From NCBI GenBank assembly GCA_031628995.1, contig JAVLUO010000001.1:1-64000 (forward strand): 64,000 bases of DNA. Direction: 5' to 3'. The translations under genes and the position numbers were made by a program. The DNA is from Bacillota bacterium LX-D. Lineage in GTDB: Bacteria > Bacillota > DUOV01 > Zhaonellaceae. Positions within the stretch are counted from its first letter, which is position 1; every line of letters begins with the position of its first letter. Below, piece by piece: positions 35,459 to 44,011 of the stretch. Under the pieces are notes generated by a model that saw only the letters and a program-made list of their open reading frames with translations, ran no database searches and was not told where the DNA came from.

Positions 35459-35878
35459 ATGAGGGCAAGAGAATATCTCTCCCAAGCCTATCGCCTTGAT
35501 CAGCGCATAAACTCTAAACTGGAGCAGGTGCAATCGCTGAACGAGCTGGCTACAAAAGCAACCTCAACTCTTACAGGCATGCCACGTAATCCGAACCGTG
35601 CTACTTCCACGATGGCAGACGCTGTTGCAAAGATTGTTGACTTACAAGCGGAAATCAACCGTGACATAGACCGTCTTGTTGACCTTAAGCGGGACATTGT
35701 TGCACTGGTGAAATCTGTTGATAACACGGAGTATCAGACCCTTCTTGAAAAGCGCTACCTTTGCTACATGAGTTGGGAGCAGATTGCTGTCGATATGAAC
35801 TACAGCATCCACCATCTATACAAATTACACACTGGCGCATTAGACACTTGCGATGCAATTCTCCATCGTGATACCTGA
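35459..35878 (+). CDS. DUF1492 family late-gene regulator (ArpU/RinA-like)
   Basis: 139 residues. A helical N-terminal coiled coil (DQRINSKLEQVQSLNELATK, LQAEINRDIDRLVDLKRDIV) is followed by a sigma-4-like helix-turn-helix (LLEKRYLCYMSWEQIAVDMN). Proteins of this size and place activate late transcription in Gram-positive phages. The late promoter with three phased repeats begins at the very end of this gene, which fits self-proximal binding. Confidence 0.8.
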   Translation: MRAREYLSQAYRLDQRINSKLEQVQSLNELATKATSTLTGMPRNPNRATSTMADAVAKIVDLQAEINRDIDRLVDLKRDIVALVKSVDNTEYQTLLEKRYLCYMSWEQIAVDMNYSIHHLYKLHTGALDTCDAILHRDT

Positions 35879-35919
35879 TGATACCACATGATACCTGTTC
35901 CTTATGATAGCATTATAAT
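35869..35919 (+). promoter_or_regulatory. Late promoter with three phased direct repeats
   Basis: TGATACCTGA, TGATACCACA and TGATACCTGT run back to back at 35869-35898, exactly 10 bp apart. A TATAAT follows at 35914-35919 with no recognisable -35 box. The layout is that of an activator-dependent promoter. The DUF1492 protein encoded immediately upstream is the likely activator. Confidence 0.6.
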
Positions 35920-35938
35920 GTAGAAGTAAAATGCAGAG

Positions 35939-35972
35939 AGCCTTGTGGGAGCAATCCCACAGGGCTTTTCTT
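35939..35972 (+). terminator. Strong terminator at the start of the late transcript
   Basis: AGCCTTGTGGGA (35939-35950), loop GCAA, TCCCACAGGGCT (35955-35966), then TTTTCTT. It lies about 20 bases after the late -10 and before the HNH and terminase genes. Late expression would need antitermination or read-through. Confidence 0.75.
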
Positions 35973-35994
35973 ATGCCCGTAAGGAGATGAAACA

Positions 35995-36381
35995 ATGCCA
36001 TACAAACCAAAACGTCCTTGTGCCTATCCCGGCTGCGGTCGGCTCGCTGTACGCAATCTCTGCGGAGGGAACGAGCAATACTGTGCCGAGCATCAGAAGG
36101 TCATGGACAAACAGTACAACCAGTATGAGCGTGACCCCAAGACCAATAAACGGTACGGCAGAAGCTGGAAGCGCATCCGTGACCGCTTCATCAAGGCGCA
36201 CCCTCTCTGCGAGGAGTGTCAGAAGCAAGGCAAGCTGACGCCTGCCGAGGAAGTTCACCACATCCTCCCGCTCTCCAAAGGCGGCGGCAACGAAAAGAGC
36301 AACCTAATAGCTCTTTGTAAATCATGCCACTCTCGAATTACAGCCGAGAGCGGTGACCGGTGGGGGCGGTCAAATCTCTAA
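35995..36381 (+). CDS. HNH endonuclease
   Basis: 128 residues. A zinc-binding N-terminal part (CAYPGCGRLA, QYCAEHQ) is followed by the HNH core: HPLCEECQKQGKLTPAEEVH, HHILPLSKGGGNEKSNLIAL and CKSCHSRIT. Phage HNH enzymes next to terS assist DNA packaging together with the terminase. AAGGAGATG precedes the start. Confidence 0.93.
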   Translation: MPYKPKRPCAYPGCGRLAVRNLCGGNEQYCAEHQKVMDKQYNQYERDPKTNKRYGRSWKRIRDRFIKAHPLCEECQKQGKLTPAEEVHHILPLSKGGGNEKSNLIALCKSCHSRITAESGDRWGRSNL

Positions 36382-36477
36382 AACTTTTTTAAGCGGACAG
36401 CGGCGTGGGGCTTCGTGTTGAAAAACGCAGTTTCAAACGGGGGAATAGCCCCACCCCTGCTAAGTGAGGTGATATTT

Positions 36478-37029
36478 TTGGCAAAAGACGGTACTAATCG
36501 TGGCGGTGCTCGTATCGGCGCGGGCGCAAAAAAGAAGCCATTAGCCGACAAAATAGCCGAAGGTAATCCCGGGGGCAGGAAACTGACCATCATGGAGTTT
36601 TCTGATACTGCAAACCTTCAGGGGATGGAGATGCCGGAACCAAATAAAATGCTTGAAGCTATACAAAAAGACGGTAAGACACTTGTTGCAGGAGAAATCT
36701 ACAGAAACACATGGAAGTGGCTGGATGAACGCGGGTGTGCCGCTCTCGTTTCTCCTCAACTTCTGGAACGCTACGCCATGAGCGTGGCTCGTTGGATTCA
36801 GTGTGAGGAAGCAATCACTGAATATGGCTTTTTGGCAAAGCACCCTACTACGGGAAACGCCATTCAAAGCCCATATGTGGCAATAGGTCACAGTTATGAA
36901 AAGCAAACAAATCTCCTGTGGTTGGAGATTTTTCAGATTGTCAAGGAAAACTGCACCGGCGACTACAAAAGCGCTAACCCACAGGATGATGTTATGGAGC
37001 GGCTCTTAACCGCCCGGAAAGGGAAATAA
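36478..37029 (+). CDS. terS: Phage terminase small subunit, P27 family
   Basis: 183 residues from a TTG at 36478 with GAGGTGAT upstream; the longer frame from ATG 36415 lacks a ribosome-binding site. Contains the P27-type start GGARIGAGAKKKPLADKI, EGNPGGRKL and a helical body (EIYRNTWKWLDERG, ARWIQCEEAI). Recognises phage DNA for packaging by the large subunit, encoded further downstream after a methyltransferase and small genes. Confidence 0.85.
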   Translation: MAKDGTNRGGARIGAGAKKKPLADKIAEGNPGGRKLTIMEFSDTANLQGMEMPEPNKMLEAIQKDGKTLVAGEIYRNTWKWLDERGCAALVSPQLLERYAMSVARWIQCEEAITEYGFLAKHPTTGNAIQSPYVAIGHSYEKQTNLLWLEIFQIVKENCTGDYKSANPQDDVMERLLTARKGK

Positions 37030-37030
37030 T

Positions 37031-38263
37031 ATGCTGATTGAAAAGATACAAACTGCGCGGCTCATCCCCGCTGACTATAATCCACGTAAAGACTTAAAGC
37101 CCGGCGACGCGGAATATGAAAAGTTGAAACGCTCGCTTGAGGAATTCGGCTATGTTGAACCCGTTATATGGAACAAGACCACGTCCCATGTCGTTGGTGG
37201 ACACCAGAGGCTGAAGGTGCTACTCGACATGGGTGTTACCGAAGTCGAGTGTGTGGTGGTCGAGATGGATGCAGAAAAGGAAAAAGCGCTCAATATTGCA
37301 CTTAATAAAATCAGCGGTGATTGGGATAAAGGCAAGCTGGCTTTACTTATTGCAGATTTACAGGGTGCAGATTTTGATGTATCGCTCACGGGTTTTGATC
37401 CCGTTGAAATCGATGACCTTTTCAAGGATTCACTCAAGGACGGCATTAAAGACGATGACTTTGATGTGGATGCGGAACTGAAAAAGCCAGCCATTACAAA
37501 ACTTGGCGACGTGTGGCTGCTCGGTCGACATCGGCTGGTCTGCGGCGATTCAACCAAGGCTGAAACCTTCACCAACCTGATGGATGGAAAGCTTGCAAAC
37601 CTCGTGGTAACTGACCCACCGTATAACGTAAACTACGAAGGTACGGCCGGTAAGATCAAAAACGATAATATGTGTGACGAAGCGTTCTACGACTTTCTGC
37701 TGGCGGCATTTACGAACACCGAGGCGGTAATGGCACAGGACGCTTCTATTTATGTATTCCATGCTGACACCGAAGGTTTGAATTTCCGTAAGGCATTCTC
37801 GGATGCAGGCTTTTTACTTTCCGGGTGCTGTATCTGGAAAAAGCCGTCTTTGGTACTGGGACGCTCTCCTTATCAGTGGCAGCACGAACCTGTGCTGTTC
37901 GGCTGGAAGAAAAAAGGCAAGCACAACTGGTACGCCGACCGTAAGCAGACCACTATCTGGGAGTTCGATAAACCAAAGAAAAACGCCGATCACCCTACCA
38001 TGAAGCCGGTTGCACTTGTGGCCTATCCTATTTTGAACAGCAGCCTCACAAACTGCATCGTGCTCGACCCCTTCGGCGGTAGCGGATCCACCCTCATCGC
38101 CTGTGAACAGTCCGACAGGATTTGCTTCACTATAGAACTTGATGAGAAATACTGCGACGTCATTGTAAAACGGTATATTGAACAGGTTGGTAGCGCCAAT
38201 GCCGTTTCCGTTGTTCGTAATGGTGTCACGATGAAATATGCGGATATAGCTGTTGATGAGTAA
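37031..38263 (+). CDS. Phage DNA methyltransferase with ParB-like N-domain
   Basis: 410 residues. Residues 1-110 form a ParB/Srx-like domain (DYNPRKDLKPGD, GGHQRLKVLLDMG). The methyltransferase follows with motif IV DPPY (195-198) and the SAM motif VLDPFGGSGSTLIA (about 353-366). The order fits a beta-class N6-adenine or N4-cytosine enzyme. It probably protects phage DNA from host restriction, or marks it; its site is unknown. Confidence 0.92.
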   Translation: MLIEKIQTARLIPADYNPRKDLKPGDAEYEKLKRSLEEFGYVEPVIWNKTTSHVVGGHQRLKVLLDMGVTEVECVVVEMDAEKEKALNIALNKISGDWDKGKLALLIADLQGADFDVSLTGFDPVEIDDLFKDSLKDGIKDDDFDVDAELKKPAITKLGDVWLLGRHRLVCGDSTKAETFTNLMDGKLANLVVTDPPYNVNYEGTAGKIKNDNMCDEAFYDFLLAAFTNTEAVMAQDASIYVFHADTEGLNFRKAFSDAGFLLSGCCIWKKPSLVLGRSPYQWQHEPVLFGWKKKGKHNWYADRKQTTIWEFDKPKKNADHPTMKPVALVAYPILNSSLTNCIVLDPFGGSGSTLIACEQSDRICFTIELDEKYCDVIVKRYIEQVGSANAVSVVRNGVTMKYADIAVDE

Positions 38264-38479
38264 ACATCTGCTCAGATTATTTTTCGACGGCAAGGATATC
38301 CTGACATATGCATGTTATGTCTATCCGGTATTGTGTTATCTACACAAGAAACCGCCAAATAATCGGTACAGTATTCTCTGCAGAAATCGCATAAAACCGT
38401 TGCTATATAAGCGGTTCAGAGTGATTAATGTATGTACCGAAACCGAATAAATTCGGATCAAAGAAAGGCGGTTTGAAAA

Positions 38480-39472
38480 ATGAAACTCACTTTTAATGTA
38501 ACTGGCAGCGAACGCAAATCACTGGTTGGAGCAATCAGTACAGCACTCGGTGCTCCGACTAACTACCTCGGTGCTCCTACCTTCGCCTACGAGGTCGGAG
38601 AGTACCACATTGACAAGACTGGAGTGCTTACGGGTCCCGATAACCTCGAACTTGAAGACGCACTCCACCAACATGGCTTTGATGCAGACGGCGAAAACCG
38701 TCACTACGATGAACCCGACACCTACGAGAGCGGACTTGGCGGCATGGGTACGATTGATGAGTTTCCGGATATCGACCAACACCACCCTGGACGGTATGTC
38801 AATCCAAACGCAACCATTACCGAAACTATGCAAAGACAACTGGATGAAGTGATTGCCTTTGAGGACCTGAGGATGGACGGTCGTGAAGAACTGGGACTTG
38901 GACGTACCCGACATGAAAACTTTCAGGGAGAAAATGGTATGCAAGCAAGTGATGTCCCCGAACCCTATGACAACATCGGTCTGGTAATTGAAATGCCGCG
39001 CTCCTCCTTCACCGACACCGCTCTGGAAAACCTTAAGCGGTTGATCAAAAGTAAAGGCAGCCTCATCAAAAAGGCGCTCGGTGTGAAAATACTTGAACTT
39101 GAAATAACAGATGACAAGGTTAGATTCCCATGGTTTGAGGACGGCACCGACCCTGATGCAGTCAAGGCATATTCGCATTTTGTGACTGCCCTCTGCGAGG
39201 TAGCAAGGATGCAAAAGCGTGTCTCCGCAAAAGAAAAGAATATCGATAACGACAAATATGCTTTTCGCTGCTTTCTCCTACGGCTTGGATTCATCGGCGA
39301 CGAGTACAAAGCCGAACGAAAGCTCCTGCTCCGCAACCTTACTGGCAGTGCTGCTTTCAAGAGCGGTCAGAAGAAAGGCTTCTCGCAGGAAGACCTCGAC
39401 AAAGCCAAATCCGACCCTGCTGTACGCGCCGAAATCAAAGCCATTTTGGGAGGTAACGACGATGAGCAATAA
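38480..39472 (+). CDS. Conserved phage 'virulence-related' protein family
   Basis: 330 residues. Starts MKLTFNVTGSERKSLVGAIS and contains APTFAYEVGEYHIDKTGVL, then a helical C-terminal half (LKRLIKSKGSLIKKALGVK, RCFLLRLGFIGDEYKAERK). This family is common between terS/methyltransferase and terL in clostridial phages, often labelled 'virulence protein'; there is no proof of a virulence role. AAAGGCGG upstream of ATG. Followed by small genes typical of the same cassette. Confidence 0.75.
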   Translation: MKLTFNVTGSERKSLVGAISTALGAPTNYLGAPTFAYEVGEYHIDKTGVLTGPDNLELEDALHQHGFDADGENRHYDEPDTYESGLGGMGTIDEFPDIDQHHPGRYVNPNATITETMQRQLDEVIAFEDLRMDGREELGLGRTRHENFQGENGMQASDVPEPYDNIGLVIEMPRSSFTDTALENLKRLIKSKGSLIKKALGVKILELEITDDKVRFPWFEDGTDPDAVKAYSHFVTALCEVARMQKRVSAKEKNIDNDKYAFRCFLLRLGFIGDEYKAERKLLLRNLTGSAAFKSGQKKGFSQEDLDKAKSDPAVRAEIKAILGGNDDEQ

Positions 39473-39698
39473 TTTTCCATTAAGAGAAACCGTTGAGCGT
39501 ATCCGCAAACAGTACCCGGTTGGTTGTCGTGTGGAACTCCTCCGCATGGACGACCCTCAAGCACCGCCAATCGGCACAAAAGGCACCGTGCGGTATGTCG
39601 ATGACATCGGCAGCCTGGGTGTTGCGTGGGACAACGGCAGTACGCTTCAAGTAGTTTATGGTGAGGACATTTGCCGGAGGTGTGACAATGACAGATAA
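39462..39698 (+). CDS. DUF4314-type small phage protein
   Basis: 78 residues. Starts MSNNFPLRETVERIRKQYPV; SH3-like core GCRVELLRMDDP, PIGTKGTVRYVDDIGSLGVA, WDNGSTLQVVYGEDIC. This matches the DUF4314 pattern. It overlaps the preceding gene by 11 bases, with GGAGG placed correctly. Function unknown. Confidence 0.85.
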   Translation: MSNNFPLRETVERIRKQYPVGCRVELLRMDDPQAPPIGTKGTVRYVDDIGSLGVAWDNGSTLQVVYGEDICRRCDNDR

Positions 39699-39864
39699 AG
39701 TGCGTAAGCAGATTCTGGCTATCCGCGACACAATGCTGACGAATATGTATGATGTCAGCACAGTTCAGCGCATCGCTAACGACATGGGTTTCTACGAGCT
39801 TGTTGTGTACCTCGAAGAAAACCGCAAGGAATATGCCCAGTTCATCCTAACTGGCGAAGCATAA
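39688..39864 (+). CDS. DUF5049-type small phage protein
   Basis: 58 residues: MTDKVRKQILAIRDTMLTNM, then YDVSTVQRIANDMGFYELVV and a helical end. The stretch matches the small DUF5049 family that follows DUF4314 in many phages. CGGAGG lies before ATG 39688, inside the end of the previous gene. Confidence 0.8.
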   Translation: MTDKVRKQILAIRDTMLTNMYDVSTVQRIANDMGFYELVVYLEENRKEYAQFILTGEA

Positions 39865-39986
39865 TATACACATTTTTCAGCTCGGATATTTGTTGCTTTT
39901 ATGCTGGTATATTTCTCTGAATTATCTTGCTATTGTGTGCTTTTAGAGCGAATATACACATACAAAAACGAAAGGAGCACACCACC

Positions 39987-40166
39987 ATGAACGAAAAACA
40001 AATTAAGCAAATTGAAAGCCAACTGCCGCAGGGCGAGAAAATCGTCAGAATGTACACCGCTTTTGAGGGCGGCATCCGGGTGATTACCAAGAATGCTGAC
40101 GGCTATGAAATCCGCTACAATGTGAGCTTTGACGCCGACGGCAACGCCAGCATCAAGAGATTTTAG
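39987..40166 (+). CDS. Small phage protein of unknown function
   Basis: 59 residues from ATG 39987 (AAAGGAGC upstream): MNEKQIKQIESQLPQGEKIV, then a beta-rich part ending VSFDADGNASIKRF. No family recognised. The 120-base gap before it has two copies of ATATACACAT (about 39867 and 39953). Confidence 0.65.
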   Translation: MNEKQIKQIESQLPQGEKIVRMYTAFEGGIRVITKNADGYEIRYNVSFDADGNASIKRF

Positions 40167-40178
40167 GAGAACATAGCC

Positions 40179-40406
40179 ATGTGGAAAGAAGGAAGCCTGA
40201 AAATTCACGACAACGTTTTTCATTACTGGATGAAGCAATACGACGAGGGTTCAGAATTTGGCATTGAAGGCGGCAGAATCAGCAAGTTGACGCTCAAGCG
40301 TAACGGCGAGGTTGTTTGCAACTACGATAGAGGCTGGGACATCAAGCCAACCGACCCTGATATACAGCTTGCCCTTGAGCTTCTCCTTCACAGCGAAAAC
40401 CACTAA
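40179..40406 (+). CDS. Small phage protein (DUF7678-like)
   Basis: 75 residues: MWKEGSLKIHDNVFHYWMKQ, then EGGRISKLTLKRNGEVVCNY and DRGWDIKPTD. The pattern resembles short DUF7678-type proteins found before terL in clostridial phages. AGGAG precedes the start. Function unknown. Confidence 0.7.
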   Translation: MWKEGSLKIHDNVFHYWMKQYDEGSEFGIEGGRISKLTLKRNGEVVCNYDRGWDIKPTDPDIQLALELLLHSENH

Positions 40407-40530
40407 ACTCGCTCCAATAAAATAGCCGAGGTTCAGCCCTGTATGGGGCTGTGTCTCGTACAGATAAATCTTGAAGGCTTGCACTTGCAAACGTTGCATT
40501 TGGCAGGTCTATTTTTATGCTCCGAAGGAG

Positions 40531-42141
40531 GTGGGCAGCATACGGAAGCTTAAGAAATACAAACCGACACGATTTAAATCTACAGATTCGATTTATAACA
40601 AAGCCGCCGCCGATTTTGCTGTGGCTTTTATCGAAGCTCTATCACATACCAAAGGCACTTGGGCCGGTAAACCTTTTGAGCTTATCGACTGGCAGGAACA
40701 GATTATTCGTGACATCTTTGGAACACTCAAGCCCAATGGCTACCGACAATTCAACACCGCCTATGTGGAAATTCCGAAGAAGATGGGTAAATCAGAGCTT
40801 GCCGCCGCTGTGGCACTCCTGCTCACTTGTGGCGACGGAGAGGAACGCGCCGAGGTCTACGGATGTGCCGCAGACCGAAATCAGGCCTCCATCGTGTTCA
40901 ATGTGGCGGCAGATATGGTGCGAATGTGTCCGGCACTTTCCAAACGCGTCAAAATACTTGATGCAACGAAGCGGCTCATCTATCAGCCAACCGGGAGTAT
41001 CTATCAGGTACTGTCCGCCGATGTTGGAAACAAGCATGGTTTTAATACCCACGGCGTCGTTTTTGATGAGCTGCATACCCAGCCGAACCGAAAACTATTT
41101 GATGTTATGACCAAGGGCAGCGGTGATGCGAGAATGCAGCCGCTGTATTTTTTAATCACCACCGCCGGAGATAACCAGAACAGCATCTGCTGGGAGGTTC
41201 ACCAGAAGGCGCTGGATATCATAGACGGCAGGAAACATGACCCGACTTTCTACCCGGTCATCTATGGCGCAGCGCCAGAGGATGATTGGGCGGACCCTAA
41301 GGTATGGAAAAAGGCAAACCCTTCTCTCGGCATTACGGTTAGCATGGACAAGGTCAAAGCGGCTTTTGAATCAGCAAGGCAGAATCCCGCCGAGGAGAAC
41401 AGCTTTCGACAGCTCCGCTTGAACCAGTGGGTCAAACAGGCTGTACGTTGGATGCCTATGGACAAGTGGGATGCCTGCGCTTTTACGGTTGACCCGGAAG
41501 CCTTACGCGGCCGGGTTTGCTACGGTGGCCTTGACCTATCTTCTTCCACCGATATTACTGCTTTTGTGCTGGTTTTCCCGCCTATGGACGAGAATGACAA
41601 ATATTCCGTGCTTCCGTTCTTCTGGATACCGGAAGACAACATCGATTTGCGTGTGCGCAGAGACCATGTGAATTATGACGTGTGGAAAAAACAAGGCCAT
41701 TTGCAAACCACCGAAGGCAATGTCGTCCATTACGGATACATTGAAAAGTTCATTGAGCAGCTTGGAGAAAAATACAACATCCGTGAGATTGCCTTCGACC
41801 GCTGGGGTGCTGTGCAGATGGTACAGAACCTTGAGAGCATGGGTTTCACAGTTGTTCCGTTCGGTCAGGGATTCAAGGATATGAGTCCGCCGACAAAGGA
41901 ACTCATGAAGCTAACCTTAGAGCAGAAACTTGCCCATGGCGGTCACCCGGTTCTGCGCTGGATGATGGATAACATCTATATCCGCACCGACCCGGCAGGC
42001 AACATCAAAGCGGACAAAGAGAAATCCACCGAAAAAATTGACGGCGCGGTCGCCACCATTATGGCGCTGGACCGGGCAATACGGTGCGGCAATGTTACTA
42101 GCGAAAGCGTGTATGACACACGCGGACTGTTATTTATTTAA
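40531..42141 (+). CDS. terL: Phage terminase large subunit
   Basis: About 536 residues. ATPase half: Walker A-like EIPKKMGKSELAA, Walker B GVVFDELHTQ. Nuclease half: GGLDLSSSTDITAF, EIAFDRWGAVQM and a C-terminal EKIDGAVATIMAL. It packages DNA through the portal. The start is unclear: the frame is open to ATG 40471 (no ribosome-binding site), GTG 40531 lies within AAGGAGGTG, and ATA 40540 would have ideal spacing. I list GTG 40531 as a compromise. Confidence 0.92.
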   Translation: MGSIRKLKKYKPTRFKSTDSIYNKAAADFAVAFIEALSHTKGTWAGKPFELIDWQEQIIRDIFGTLKPNGYRQFNTAYVEIPKKMGKSELAAAVALLLTCGDGEERAEVYGCAADRNQASIVFNVAADMVRMCPALSKRVKILDATKRLIYQPTGSIYQVLSADVGNKHGFNTHGVVFDELHTQPNRKLFDVMTKGSGDARMQPLYFLITTAGDNQNSICWEVHQKALDIIDGRKHDPTFYPVIYGAAPEDDWADPKVWKKANPSLGITVSMDKVKAAFESARQNPAEENSFRQLRLNQWVKQAVRWMPMDKWDACAFTVDPEALRGRVCYGGLDLSSSTDITAFVLVFPPMDENDKYSVLPFFWIPEDNIDLRVRRDHVNYDVWKKQGHLQTTEGNVVHYGYIEKFIEQLGEKYNIREIAFDRWGAVQMVQNLESMGFTVVPFGQGFKDMSPPTKELMKLTLEQKLAHGGHPVLRWMMDNIYIRTDPAGNIKADKEKSTEKIDGAVATIMALDRAIRCGNVTSESVYDTRGLLFI

Positions 42142-42178
42142 ACAACGCACCAACCATGTACATAGCAGGTGCGTTGTT
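42141..42178. terminator. Bidirectional terminator between terL and the antisense gene
   Basis: AACAACGCACC (42141-42151) and GGTGCGTTGTT (42168-42178) are perfectly complementary over 11 bp. It ends terL on the plus strand and the 42574-42185 gene on the minus strand. Confidence 0.75.
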
Positions 42179-42184
42179 GTTTAA

Positions 42185-42574
42185 TCATACTTCAAAATCA
42201 ACGACAGGACCGTCAAGAAAACGAGTGGCAGTTCTTACACCCCATTCGTTTACAGAACAACGCTCCTTTTGTTGCCGATATCCTAACACATACTTGAATA
42301 CAAACCCCATGAGCGAACCCATAAATTGGCTTTCCTGTCCGGTAAAAGTAAATGTATCAGTCGGATGGTTTTTACGAGAGTAAATGTTGATAAGAGCCTT
42401 GACAGGGGGGACCCCCATGTCGTTGGCAAATGCAATGCAACTCATGGTAATTGGATCTCCAATGGTGTTCATGCAAAAATCCCACAGGGCACCCGAACCA
42501 ACAAAAGGAGCAGCGTTTTTATACGTTTTTGCGAAATCCTGATTGACAGCGTTAATGATATCTTGGGTCTTCAT
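42185..42574 (-). CDS. Antisense accessory gene (moron) of unknown function
   Basis: 129 residues from ATG 42574 (TGGAGG upstream): MKTQDIINAVNQDFAKTYKN, then FVGSGALWDFCMNTIGD, MSCIAFANDMGVPPVKALIN and YVLGYRQQKERCSVNEWGVR. Soluble, with no motif I recognise. It is the only minus-strand gene in the late operon apart from the IS110 transposase, has its own perfect promoter and terminator, and splits terL from portal. This is the hallmark of a phage 'moron' expressed from the silent prophage; host benefit or superinfection exclusion is inferred. Confidence 0.75.
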   Translation of the reverse strand: MKTQDIINAVNQDFAKTYKNAAPFVGSGALWDFCMNTIGDPITMSCIAFANDMGVPPVKALINIYSRKNHPTDTFTFTGQESQFMGSLMGFVFKYVLGYRQQKERCSVNEWGVRTATRFLDGPVVDFEV

Positions 42575-42604
42575 GCTTAATACCTCCATTTATTTGATGG
42601 TTCA

Positions 42605-42633
42605 ATTATACAGCGGTTATACAGCGTTGTCAA
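42605..42633 (-). promoter_or_regulatory. Perfect consensus promoter of the antisense gene
   Basis: Minus strand: TTGACA at 42633-42628, 17-base spacer, TATAAT at 42610-42605. GCTGTATAA occurs twice, 11 bases apart, across the spacer and -10, which could be a regulator site. Confidence 0.85.
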
Positions 42634-42688
42634 TAGTGTATGTACAAAAAAATGTGGGTTCTAATAATCTTTGTAAGGAGGATTATAA

Positions 42689-44011
42689 ATGAGCATTTTA
42701 TCAGGAATATTTAAACCCCGAGATAAGCCTAAAGACACCCTGAGCGGCAGTCGGTATAACTTCTTTTTCGGCAGTACGAGCTCGGGAAAGCCGGTCAACG
42801 AACATACTGCCATGCAGATGACGGCAGTCTATTCCTGCGTAAGGATACTGTCAGAAACGCTGGCGGGGCTGCCGCTCCATGTGTATAAATACAACGACAG
42901 CGGCGGTAAAGAAAAATACCTGAAGCACCCGTTATATAAACTGCTCCACGACGAGCCGAACCCGGAGATGACTTCATTCGCATTCCGCGAAACACTGATG
43001 AGTCATCTTTTATTATGGGGCAATGCCTATGCGCAGATTATACGCAACGCCAAAGGCGAGGTTATTGCTCTCTATCCGCTGATGCCAAACAAGATGACAG
43101 TCGACCGTGATGCAAACGGCCGGCTTTTCTATTTATATCAACGAAGCTCGGAGGATGTCCCCTCACTCGGCAAGGACAATCAGGTCTACCTTGCTCCCGC
43201 CGATGTCCTGCACATTCCGGGCTTGGGCTTTGACGGGCTTGTTGGCTACTCTCCCATTGCTATGGCAAAGAACGCAGTGGGACTCGCAATTGCTACCGAG
43301 GAATACGGAGCTAAGTTCTTTGCTAATGGTGCAGCACCGGGTGGTGTACTTGAACATCCCGGAACCATTAAAGACCCGCAGAAGGTCAAGGAATCATGGA
43401 ATGCCGCATACCAAGGCTCAGCCAACTCTCACAGGGTAGCCGTTCTTGAGGAAGGTATGAAGTATCAGCCTATCGGGATTTCACCGGAACAGGCGCAGTT
43501 TCTGGAAACACGGAAGTTTCAAATCAATGAAATCGCCCGGATTTTCAGGGTACCACCGCATATGCTTGCCGACCTTGAGAAATCGTCCTTCAGCAACATC
43601 GAGCAGCAGAGTCTTGAATTTGTAAAGTACACGCTCGACCCTTGGGTGGTTCGATGGGAGCAATCCATGTGCCGTGCTCTTCTTTCCGACAGTGAGAAGC
43701 CGACGGTGTTTATCAAGTTCAACGTGGACGGACTTTTACGCGGCGATTACGCAAGCCGTATGAACGGTTACGCCACGGCAAGGCAAAACGGATGGATGAG
43801 TGCAAACGATATCCGTGAACTTGAAAACCTAGACCGCATTCCGGCGGAGCTCGGCGGCGATCTCTACCTCATCAACGGCGCGATGACCAAATTACAGGAC
43901 GCGGGTGCATTTGCAAAGCAGGCTGAGCCTGCACCCAATAAAACAGAAACGGAGGAAGGTTCTGATGAAACAAACAACGCGGGCAGAAATGCCACAATCC
44001 GCACAAAGTAA
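42689..44011 (+). CDS. Phage portal protein (HK97 type)
   Basis: 440 residues. Family features: MTAVYSCVRILSETLAGLPL, LKHPLYKLLHDEPNPEMTSF, LLWGNAYAQIIRN, FFANGAAPGGVLEHPG, EIARIFRVPPHMLADLEKSS and SLEFVKYTLDPWVVRWEQ. Forms the dodecameric ring at the packaging vertex. The C-terminus overlaps the protease gene by 47 bases. AAGGAGG precedes ATG. Confidence 0.96.
   Translation: MSILSGIFKPRDKPKDTLSGSRYNFFFGSTSSGKPVNEHTAMQMTAVYSCVRILSETLAGLPLHVYKYNDSGGKEKYLKHPLYKLLHDEPNPEMTSFAFRETLMSHLLLWGNAYAQIIRNAKGEVIALYPLMPNKMTVDRDANGRLFYLYQRSSEDVPSLGKDNQVYLAPADVLHIPGLGFDGLVGYSPIAMAKNAVGLAIATEEYGAKFFANGAAPGGVLEHPGTIKDPQKVKESWNAAYQGSANSHRVAVLEEGMKYQPIGISPEQAQFLETRKFQINEIARIFRVPPHMLADLEKSSFSNIEQQSLEFVKYTLDPWVVRWEQSMCRALLSDSEKPTVFIKFNVDGLLRGDYASRMNGYATARQNGWMSANDIRELENLDRIPAELGGDLYLINGAMTKLQDAGAFAKQAEPAPNKTETEEGSDETNNAGRNATIRTK

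Noticed and set aside
38253-38450. 65-codon frame after the methyltransferase
   Set aside because: Starts inside the methyltransferase gene, has no ribosome-binding site and unusual composition. The gap 38264-38479 seems to hold only small hairpins (for example CCGAA-TAAA-TTCGG) and possible promoter sequence.
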